Shown here in pieces: positions 1 to 7,500 of a stretch of DNA of 16,554 bases. Origin of the DNA: JBIIJL01 sp044233795 (lineage in GTDB: Bacteria; Pseudomonadota; Gammaproteobacteria; Legionellales; Legionellaceae). The stretch spans positions 1 to 16,554 of the forward strand of contig JBIIJL010000048.1 in the NCBI GenBank assembly GCA_044233795.1, given 5' to 3'. The first letter of the stretch is position 1. Every line of letters starts with the position of its first letter. Position numbers and translations under genes: made by a program. The notes below the pieces were generated by a model. It worked only from the letters and a program-made list of their open reading frames with translations. It had not been told where the DNA came from and made no database searches.

Positions 1-1142
1 CGATAAATTCCTGTTTGATTATCTGGTAATGGTATTTGTATTTCTGCATATCTTTCCCCATGTTGCATTGCTTCGTAATATGGCTTACCGGGTTTTAGAT
101 TCTCAGGGTCAGCAATAATAGCAACAGGTTTGTCCTGAGCAACCCCATTAGCAATTTCAATATTAGTCCAAAATCCATAAGGTTCAAATACCATTAAACC
201 CGTACTTAAACCTACTAAATACTTAGAGTCATCTCCCCAACCTCCCGGGACTTCAAAAAAAGTATGGATGTCTTGCTCTTTCTCTGCAACGGGTAAATCA
301 GGAGAGGTCCTGTAGGCGTCAGAGCGAGTAACGACTCTATCAAACACCCCCACTTCGGGCATCACTGTAATCGGTGGTAAAGAGTAATCTTGTCCCGCAT
401 CTGAGATTGCTCCTATTAAACTTGAAATCAGAGGGATCCCCGTACTTTGTTCTTGATGTCCCGCCCAGCCACCATTTACAGTCAAAAAATTTTGTCCTGT
501 TGCTTCCATTACATCTAAAAATTTATTCATCTCCTTTTCAACGCGCTTATTATAATCTTGTGCCCAAATCTGCTTTTCATTGGCTTCCTTCTGACCTAGT
601 TCGGGCTTTTTTGGATCTATAAGCTCAGGATGAGCAAATACTCTCGCTGCTCCAAGAATTGCTATTCGTTGAATTTGAGCTGAATCATAAAACTTTTTAA
701 TGTCTTCAAGTGATCGAGTGGCTTCATTAGGAGATCCTTTAGAATGAATAGTACTTAAATCTGGGTCTTTAACGACACAAGCCGTTTCTACTTTAGTTTT
801 TACACCATCTTTTTCAAAATTCATTATAAATCGGTGGTAAGACGGTGGACCACTGCAAATTTGAATATTGGGATCTTTCGTGTACTCTCCATTCTCTGTA
901 GCCATATCAATTACAACTCTCCAGGATTTTGGGTTCTTTTTTGATTTCTCTTCACAATCTAGTAATGGCTTAATGAATTTTACAAAATCTTCCTGACTTT
1001 GTTTTTGACCTTTTAGTTGGCAGAGGTCATTGGAAAGACGTTCTAAGTGAGCTATTGCTTCAACCATTGTTAAGTCAGTTTGAACAAGCTCATTCGGATT
1101 TATCGCTGATAATAATTGTAATTCATCAAACAATTTGCCCAT
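1..1142 (-). CDS. Hypothetical protein, 5' part only (runs off the left edge); possible LOG/SLOG-like Rossmann fold
   Basis: The reverse strand is open from an ATG at 1142 to the window edge, 380 codons without a stop, so the C-terminus is missing. The protein starts MGKLFDELQLLS and looks soluble, with no signal peptide or membrane segment. The first 70 residues are helical. From about residue 160 there is a hydrophobic strand IAILGAAR, then a GGWAG motif at 224-228 following a strand (FLTVN), a PGGWGDD motif at 299-305, and a segment with GLMVFEPYG, EIANG and KPVAII. Strand-GG, PGG(W/F)G and a late Glu before 'KPV' recall the LOG/SLOG or nucleoside-deoxyribosyltransferase Rossmannoid proteins that bind nucleotides, but the order is only loosely similar and I do not assign a reaction. 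The start codon has only a weak upstream purine run (GAGAT). It is divergent from the 1439 gene. Certain as a coding region, uncertain in function. Confidence 0.85.
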   Translation of the reverse strand, partial: MGKLFDELQLLSAINPNELVQTDLTMVEAIAHLERLSNDLCQLKGQKQSQEDFVKFIKPLLDCEEKSKKNPKSWRVVIDMATENGEYTKDPNIQICSGPPSYHRFIMNFEKDGVKTKVETACVVKDPDLSTIHSKGSPNEATRSLEDIKKFYDSAQIQRIAILGAARVFAHPELIDPKKPELGQKEANEKQIWAQDYNKRVEKEMNKFLDVMEATGQNFLTVNGGWAGHQEQSTGIPLISSLIGAISDAGQDYSLPPITVMPEVGVFDRVVTRSDAYRTSPDLPVAEKEQDIHTFFEVPGGWGDDSKYLVGLSTGLMVFEPYGFWTNIEIANGVAQDKPVAIIADPENLKPGKPYYEAMQHGERYAEIQIPLPDNQTGIY

Positions 1143-1177
1143 TTTTATCTCGCAAATATAATTTATAATTCAATTAT

Positions 1178-1207
1178 AGTATAAAATAAACCATGTGATT
1201 TTTTTAA
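1178..1207 (-). promoter_or_regulatory. Candidate promoter for the leftward gene
   Basis: On the reverse strand, TTAAAA (1207-1202) and TATACT (1183-1178) are separated by 18 bases. The -10 matches the sigma-70 consensus at 5 of 6 positions and the -35 at 4 of 6. It would start transcription about 30 bases before the ATG at 1142. The surrounding DNA is very AT-rich, which makes chance matches common. Confidence 0.4.
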
Positions 1208-1280
1208 GAACTTAAGGATTATAAAAAAATTAAAAATATGTGGAAGACAGCTTGGGCTTCCAGAGGGCTAACTTTCACCA

Positions 1281-1307
1281 TTGACAACTCAATGTATAAG
1301 CTATCTA
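1281..1307 (+). promoter_or_regulatory. Weak candidate promoter for the 1439 gene
   Basis: A perfect -35 hexamer TTGACA lies at 1281-1286, followed after 15 bases by TATCTA (1302-1307), a 4-of-6 match to the -10. The spacing is shorter than the ideal 17, and the leader would be about 125 bases. A separate TATAAA at 1351-1356 is an alternative -10 but lacks a recognisable -35. Which of these is used cannot be decided from sequence. Confidence 0.25.
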
Positions 1308-1410
1308 ACAACGTATTAGGCAGCGGTACGCTCAATCAAGGAACGGCTTATATAAAGGAAATTTGCTTTTTCATGGTCTACACTTCAATTGGGTCGTGTT
1401 AACAACTGAT

Positions 1411-1424
1411 GTATTAATTAATAC
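1411..1424. repeat. Perfect 14-bp palindrome upstream of the 1439 gene
   Basis: GTATTAATTAATAC reads identically on both strands and ends 6 bases before the GAGGA ribosome-binding site of the downstream gene. A position in the leader would suit an operator for a dimeric repressor. No regulator is identifiable. It does not fit the 11-base spacing of a PmrA direct repeat. Confidence 0.5.
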
Positions 1425-1438
1425 AAAGTGAGGACGTT

Positions 1439-2362
1439 ATGCCAAACAAAGACGATAAATTCAAGGAAATCATTACGATACTTGGGCAAGCTGCTAAAGC
1501 AGTCTCAACCTCTCAGCCAGCAAGTGAAGCAATTTCTAACATGTCAGCCTCAATTCAACAATTACACAGAGCCTACACGAGCATTATCGAGAACAATCAA
1601 AGGCTTGCGATGCTAACTCCGGAAAACTATACCATAACAGAAGAAACGCTAAAGAAAAGACAAGCGCTTTTCGATGCTTACTTTACTGCGTGTCATGGAA
1701 TTAATAAATCACTCCGCCAAATGCATGAAACAGGAACTCAATTCCAAGATCATAACTGGGGACTTAGGGATAAAGTTGGCTTAGATTTTCAAGCGATATA
1801 CGAACTTAAAGGATGGGTTAAAGCCGAGCTAGACCAGCTTCAAATACAAGAAGAAAGATTATATCAAGCAATACATAACGCTACGGCACCAGACATTGTC
1901 GCTCCAGCATCTTTAGCGCTGGCGCAACATGTTGAAGTCAACGGACTTCTCGAAGACATTCATCATGAAGTCAGTCAAAGTATAGCAAGCTCTCCCACAA
2001 CACCCGCAGCTGTTTTCCTTCCTTTAGACGTTGAAGACGCCGCAGATAAAATATTTTACTCACCAACTTCGGTTGCAATCCAAACTGCCCAGGAGCTGGT
2101 CGCAGCAACCCGTACGCCTAAATCAACGTCGATCTCGAGCATGGAAATGAACCCACCCGAACCAGACGCCCCCCTGAATAAATCCTGGCTAGACCATCTC
2201 GCTGAACTTTTATTAAAATTAGTTTCTAAAGTAGTAAACGCTCTTAAAAGTGTATTGGGCTCCAACCCTACCAGTAACTTTAAAGAAGAACTACGAAGAA
2301 GCTCCAAGTCTGACGATGAAGACAGCGCTTTATTATCTCCCCCACCAACACCAATGAGTTGA
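1439..2362 (+). CDS. Hypothetical helical protein, candidate secreted effector
   Basis: This 307-aa protein is not recognised. The ATG at 1439 has a good GAGGA five bases upstream, in the leader that also holds the palindrome; an overlapping frame starting at 1428 is only 62 codons and is a shadow. Residues 1-150 are predicted helical with heptad-like leucines and glutamines. A low-complexity Ser/Thr/Pro linker follows (about 185-245), then an amphipathic helix at about 248-272 (LAELLLKLVSKVVNALKSVLG), which could contact a membrane or partner. The last 19 residues contain SKSDDEDSALLSPPPTPMS: an acidic cluster followed by small, hydrophobic and proline residues. Such an acidic C-terminal block is common in known Dot/Icm type IV substrates, so secretion is possible but inferred. 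There is no N-terminal signal peptide. The gene is monocistronic, with a terminator 7 bases after its stop. Confidence 0.8.
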   Translation: MPNKDDKFKEIITILGQAAKAVSTSQPASEAISNMSASIQQLHRAYTSIIENNQRLAMLTPENYTITEETLKKRQALFDAYFTACHGINKSLRQMHETGTQFQDHNWGLRDKVGLDFQAIYELKGWVKAELDQLQIQEERLYQAIHNATAPDIVAPASLALAQHVEVNGLLEDIHHEVSQSIASSPTTPAAVFLPLDVEDAADKIFYSPTSVAIQTAQELVAATRTPKSTSISSMEMNPPEPDAPLNKSWLDHLAELLLKLVSKVVNALKSVLGSNPTSNFKEELRRSSKSDDEDSALLSPPPTPMS

Positions 2363-2369
2363 TGCCCTG

Positions 2370-2411
2370 AAGAAGTCACCCCGCTTGAAAAAAGGAGGGG
2401 TGACTTCTTTT
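2370..2411 (+). terminator. Rho-independent terminator of the 1439 gene
   Basis: A perfect 13-bp stem pairs AAGAAGTCACCCC (2370-2382) with its complement at 2397-2409 around a 14-base loop. The 3' arm runs into a short T run (2408-2411). It begins 7 bases after the TGA of the upstream gene. The T run is short, and because the opposite strand lacks a comparable run after the stem, it should act mainly rightward. Confidence 0.85.
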
Positions 2412-2435
2412 ATCGCTCCATCGCTCCATCGCACC
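2412..2435. repeat. Three tandem 8-bp units after the terminator
   Basis: ATCGCTCC occurs twice head to tail (2412-2427), followed by a one-base variant ATCGCACC (2428-2435). It sits immediately after the terminator and before the promoter of the next gene. It is probably a slippage product with no evident function. Confidence 0.6.
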
Positions 2436-2490
2436 GTAACTCTTAAAGCTCCTCTCGACCCATTGTTATCACAAAATAAAAATCCTCCCT

Positions 2491-2531
2491 ATTAATATCC
2501 CCTTAAGCAAAACGTGTCATCATTGTACAAT
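2491..2531 (+). promoter_or_regulatory. PmrA-like tandem box plus -10 for the flavoprotein gene
   Basis: ATTAATATC (starting 2491, with TTAA at 2492-2495) is followed by CTTAAGCAA (TTAA at 2503-2506), putting the two TTAA cores exactly 11 bases apart. The Legionella and Coxiella PmrA element is a tandem repeat of cTTAATatT with that same 11-base period. The first unit matches well and the second only in its cTTAA half. Nineteen bases further on, TACAAT (2526-2531) matches the -10 consensus at 5 of 6 positions. This is the spacing expected when an activator replaces the -35. Transcription would start near 2538, which favours the ATG at 2562 over the GTG at 2514. Confidence 0.45.
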
Positions 2532-2561
2532 TTATTACCGTTTAACTTAGCGGGTAAAGGC

Positions 2562-4511
2562 ATGATAGTCATTATTGGAGCGGGGCCTGCAGGGCTTTAT
2601 ACTGCCATCAAATTCTGGCAGGCCGGAGTAAGAGAATTTGTTGTTTTTGACCCACGCGCGGGGGGCTATACAAGACCGGGGCATTTAGACAAAAAAATTA
2701 TTGATAAGATAGAAATAAATCTTGGTCTATCTGTTCATCGCAAACCCACTGAGCACATCAAAGACGCTGAACGTCACCTCTACGCTGAGACACAAAGGCT
2801 TGGCATCAATATTCAGCAAAAGACATTTGCAAGCCTTCACAAAGAAATGGGCAATTCAGGCATCATTGTTGAGAACCGCGATGGTTCTCAAGAATTCATT
2901 AAAACAGATTATGTATTTGATTGCACTGGCTCCAAACGCGCCGTCGTTCATCAAGCTAATAGACAACTGGATGACTGCTCCTTGAAAATTAGTCAAATAG
3001 CAGAAGCACCCTTTCCCCATCACTTCCTTGCATACATTAAAATGAGCGATGCAGATATAAAAAGCGTTAATGGTGACCGAGCGCATGCGACACCTTTTCC
3101 CGATAATATACCACCATTGGCATTTGCAAGAGCCATGTTAAAACTGCGCGAGTTTGGTTGGAATACACTACTTCCCCCAAGATGTTATGCAATGCCTTTC
3201 GGCAAAGGTAAAGCTTGCCTGTACTTACATGCACCTGCTGATTTGCCAATAGCACGTCAAAATGAATGGCTTCAGTCGGTGTTGGATTGCTACGCAACTG
3301 ACATTCACTTTGAAGAGCTACCACCCTCAAAAACCTACCGTTCAAAACCACGTTTTATGGCATTTACTGTCAAATTAAATGAGTTAGAAGATGTTGCACA
3401 TTTTGAGCCTGGTGTTCCAACCATCATCCCTTTGGGCGATGCACAAATCGATGCTGAGTATACAAAAGGCCACGGTATTTCTGATGGTATAGATAGAATC
3501 AATGCATTGTTTACTTCGATGAGGATAAAAGAAGGCAGGGTCATTTCTTTTAATGCAAAACTCTACAAAGAACAATTAAAAGAACCACTTAACGCCCACC
3601 GAATGGCAATCCTCTCAGAAGTCAAAAAACAAAGAGGACTCATAAAAGATGGCCCAAGCTTTATCAAAACTCGGCTCATCAACGCGTTAAAAGAGACCGC
3701 AGGTGAACAAGATATCGTTCAATTTAGCACCTTTCTTAAAGAAATTGAGACAAAAGAGCAATTTATTGAAAGGTACGAAAATTTCCAAAAGAATTTTGGC
3801 TCCATTTATCAAATTAAATACATGTTACAGTGTTTAGATGAGCAAATAATGACTTTTCAAACGCTGCAATCCTTCTTGTTTAAAGCAATTACAGAACTAT
3901 CCGCATACTCCGGAACTGAGCGACAGCTAGCAATTGATTTACTGCTCGAACTAAGCAATGAATGGATATCTCTAGGACATTTTGCAGAGGCGCGTGAGAA
4001 AAGACCTCTTGCAATCAGGGCTTATCGCAATGCTCAAGACATCTATAATTTAACACCCGTCAAAGAGTTTCACCTTATAGGTAAACTCAAACTTTTCATG
4101 TCGTTGGGCAAGCTTTACTTGGCCGAGGGGCATGTTCTTGAATGCATTGATATTTTAAGAAACGCAGTCATTCTCGCTCACACCGATATGTATGCAGCGC
4201 CTCTACAACACAAAAGTATCTTGTTACTTTTGTCTGCATTGTATCGTGCAGGAACTCATGCCAAAGTTACTAAAGACTACGATAAGGCGATAAACTTTTT
4301 TAAAAAAGCGCAGCTTATTGTAAAACAATATGGAAGCACTCTTGTACCAGAAGATCTCCAAGGTGTATTGCAGATGATGTCTAAGTTGGCGTTGACCATC
4401 AAGCCCCTTTTGGACTCTAAGTTTGGAAAGTTCTTCAAAACAGTACCTATTGAAAAACAACCATCGACCCCTCAAATCTCAGATGGGATTGTTCTAGGCT
4501 CTTCCCTCTAG
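2562..4511 (+). CDS. FAD-dependent monooxygenase-like protein with C-terminal TPR-like helices
   Basis: Starting at ATG 2562 the protein has 649 residues and opens directly with the dinucleotide-binding strand MIVIIGAGPAGL (GxGxxG at residues 6-11), ending in an acidic VVFD. Further flavoprotein marks are VFDCTGS (a hydrophobic strand before the second FAD-contact motif), then LGDA at 291-294 and GHG at 303-305 followed by a helix. Together these match the GD motif and closing helix of class A flavin hydroxylases, the group that includes eukaryotic MICAL. The substrate is unknown. From about residue 460 to 585 there are helical pairs of TPR type, for example near FFKKAQLIVK, likely a protein-binding arm. 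A GTG at 2514 would add 16 residues but lacks a ribosome site and would lie before the predicted transcription start. The ATG itself has only AAAGG immediately before it. Its stop overlaps the stop of the opposing giant gene. A host-directed effector is plausible but inferred. Confidence 0.85.
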   Translation: MIVIIGAGPAGLYTAIKFWQAGVREFVVFDPRAGGYTRPGHLDKKIIDKIEINLGLSVHRKPTEHIKDAERHLYAETQRLGINIQQKTFASLHKEMGNSGIIVENRDGSQEFIKTDYVFDCTGSKRAVVHQANRQLDDCSLKISQIAEAPFPHHFLAYIKMSDADIKSVNGDRAHATPFPDNIPPLAFARAMLKLREFGWNTLLPPRCYAMPFGKGKACLYLHAPADLPIARQNEWLQSVLDCYATDIHFEELPPSKTYRSKPRFMAFTVKLNELEDVAHFEPGVPTIIPLGDAQIDAEYTKGHGISDGIDRINALFTSMRIKEGRVISFNAKLYKEQLKEPLNAHRMAILSEVKKQRGLIKDGPSFIKTRLINALKETAGEQDIVQFSTFLKEIETKEQFIERYENFQKNFGSIYQIKYMLQCLDEQIMTFQTLQSFLFKAITELSAYSGTERQLAIDLLLELSNEWISLGHFAEAREKRPLAIRAYRNAQDIYNLTPVKEFHLIGKLKLFMSLGKLYLAEGHVLECIDILRNAVILAHTDMYAAPLQHKSILLLLSALYRAGTHAKVTKDYDKAINFFKKAQLIVKQYGSTLVPEDLQGVLQMMSKLALTIKPLLDSKFGKFFKTVPIEKQPSTPQISDGIVLGSSL

Positions 4512-7500
4512 TCATTGTCACTACCTCGACCCGGGCCATGAGCTTTCTTAGCATCCTCAGCCGAGCAAGGAATTTTCGGTTTGGGTTTAAACAAGCGCAC
4601 AAAACCGCCGAAAGTACTTCGTTTCTTCGTGTCATCAGTTGGGTTCTGCGGATCTTGATGATCGAGCAAGTGAGACGCTGGGGCAGAAGACACATCGCTA
4701 ACAGGAGGCACTACTGCTGGTTCTCGGAGTGGTTTAATAGCCGGGGGCCGCCTGAGCGTGTGAGATTCTATATCTTTCCGCTTAGCTTCTAGCGATTGTT
4801 TCAATCCTTCGTTCGTAATTAATGGCAGCATCTTATTGATATTTTTTAATTGGTCAGACGGGCTGAAACCCTCTATTAACTGCAAAACAAGTGCATGATC
4901 ATTTTTGAAGATATCTTTACTCAGGAGCAAGTCCACCAAAACATCATCCTTTAGTGACTCAGAAATCACTTTTGAGAGAACACGAGCATCAGCCCCTGGG
5001 GCATTGACAACTTTTATCAAAAGCTCATTAAGAAGTTGATTCAACTTCTCGAAAACTAAGTCCCTTTCGACCATGGTATTCATTTTAATATTAAAATTGA
5101 TTCTGCTCAAAAATCCCAAGAGTTCATCCGCCGATAATTCTAAACCTTCATCCAATAAAGTCGAAAAAACTTCAACATCATCTGTTTTTGAAATGAGCGC
5201 TTGGATAATAGAGGCTTTATTATCCCTAAAAACTTCGGTGTCAAAAAGACTAAATCTTCGGGCATATTTAAGAACCAAGTCTATAAGCTCCCTATTTGGT
5301 AATTGATCCCAACGATACTTTTCTAAGAAATCTTGAGCTAAAACTTGGGGCTGAGAGCACATCAATTCATAAGCCCATATGAGAGCTTGGTCCGGAAGGT
5401 TATCACCATCAGCCAAGTTACTTAATGCAGCTTTCTTCTGCTCTTCATCAGCATCAGCAATCTTATGAATAAGACCCAACAAAATAGTTAGGTTTTGCCT
5501 TATTGCAGGGAAAACGAGTAATTTAGACGCACTTGATATGGGCACCTGGTCAAGCAAAACAACAAGCAAGGACACGTCTATTTTACTCAAAATCGCAATA
5601 TCCTTGCAAAAATTCTCACGTTGCTCGGTCTCTAAACTCAAAAATATTGCTGTACTTTGTTCTAATGATAATTCGAGCTCATGATGGCTCAACAAAGACG
5701 CAGCCACACGCAAGTCTGTTGGCTTTGGTAGTTTTTTCAAGATCTCTAGCTTATTTTCTTTAAATTTCGGCGATGATAATACCTCCTGAGGACACGCAAG
5801 AATAAGCTTAACTAGGTCCGCTCCTCCGAGGTCTACCCAGGAGTATCCTTCTAAATAATGCGCTATCAGTGGACGCCCATCTGATTGATTTGTTTTAAAC
5901 ACAACTTGCACCACCTCTTCCGACAGCTCAGAGAGGTTTCTTGCCAATATATTCAGAACAATATCTTTATCCAGCACATCATCTCCCTTTGCTAGTAATG
6001 CAGTAACTAACGAGGGATTTGTAATAGCCACATTCGATACCGTGAACAACATATTTAACAGTTTCTCACTAGGATGTTCCATAACGGCAATAACTTCTCG
6101 TACCAAGAACTCAGAATCTTGGAAATTAAGAATAATGTTGTTGAGGGTATGCTCATCAGATTTGGCCCTTAAAACAAACTGTTGAACATATTGCTCATAA
6201 TCATTTATAAAACTCGCTGCTTGCAACGACAAACCGGAACGCAAAGGAAAACTTGCTATTAAAAAGTCCCTTTCTCCTGCATGTTGATTAGCATAAGCAA
6301 ACGCTTTTGCGAGTTTCTTAGCCTCTTCTATGTCTGTCGAGCTGAGCTCTTTACTGATTTCAGCCTTCCAATCAAATTTACTCAAATCATCCAATGGATG
6401 GTGCACAATGTATTGAAATGCTTTTAATCGTTGAGACATTACTTGGCGAAGAAGAACTAAATCACTTGGATCTACCGCACGAGGTAGGGCTAAGTGCTGT
6501 TCAAAAAATGTAAGTTTCTGATCTGTGTCTTCACTTAACCAGCTTAAAGGCTCCGTACTATCTCGTAATAAACCCAATTCACCATTGAAGAACCTAGCCT
6601 GCTCTATAAGTGACTGATAATTTGGGTTTTTTTGAATATCCTTAGGTGGATTGCCTTCCAATCGCGAATGTTGTGTTGTGGTCAACCACACACCTTTAGG
6701 TTGCTTTTCTTCTAAATAAGCACTAACGGCTTCAGCCTCCTTTTGGCAAAGGATCCAGCACTCCAATTGGCCATCCGACCTTGTTCGAAATAACAATGCG
6801 TGCACCGGTTTTAAATGGTCGCCCAAGGCTCTAATTTGGCCTTTATATTCTTTGGAATAGTTTTCATCAACATAAATTTCACCAAATTGAGGCACCCCTT
6901 GAATTTGTCCCTCACTACACATTTGCGATATCGTTTTACAATGTTTTGAGTGAGCAAAAGAATCCGTTTCAAGCAGATCACTACATAATCTACGATTATA
7001 AATCAAAGGCTTTAGATCTGAATTATACCTTTCTTGCTCTAATTGCGTTTGCCGTTGTAATTCGATACGCATTTGCTTTTCAAGCTGAATTTCTGTTCCC
7101 TCTGCTTTTCCTACCCGAGCAAGATAACCTTGACCACATTTTGGAAGAGCATCGTTAATAATCTCAGCTAATATTTTTTTCATTTTTTCGACATCAATAT
7201 GAGCTTCTTCGCGAGGAAATCTTCTCAAGATGCCTGACCAATCGTTAATTAACTTATCGCGCAGCTCATTAAAAATCTCCTCTGGTGGCCTAAGGGCGGT
7301 TAATTCACCAAAGATTTTTGCAAAATCAGTTGAAGATTCATCTACAAAACAGGCTTCTGAAGCTTGCGCATATTCATTTTTCTCATCAACTTTGTCTGAA
7401 GGCAAAGCCAGTATGCGTTTCATAAAATCTGCTCGTATCACATTGGTCATTTTGCCAAGTGCTGCGTTAAATACTTCTTGTTGCAATTGACGCTCTTCAT

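Noticed and set aside
374..622. An 82-codon plus-strand frame near the left edge
   Set aside because: The reverse strand is open for 380 codons here with a normal protein-like composition, so this frame is the shadow.
1244..1263. Short inverted repeat GGAAG...CTTCC in the divergent region
   Set aside because: The stem is only five base pairs, has no T run and has no link to a gene end.
1399..1421. TTAA cores upstream of the 1439 gene as a PmrA box
   Set aside because: Their spacings are 15, 19 and 4 bases, not the 11 required for a PmrA tandem element.
2056..2379. A 107-codon antisense open frame under the end of the 1439 gene
   Set aside because: It is opposite a well-supported gene with its own ribosome site, ends inside that gene and starts inside the terminator stem. 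Its protein is low-complexity and unlike any family.
2514..2561. GTG at 2514 as start of the flavoprotein
   Set aside because: It lacks a ribosome site, falls between the PmrA-like box and the -10, and adds 16 residues before a Rossmann strand that normally begins the protein. It cannot be excluded if transcription starts further upstream.
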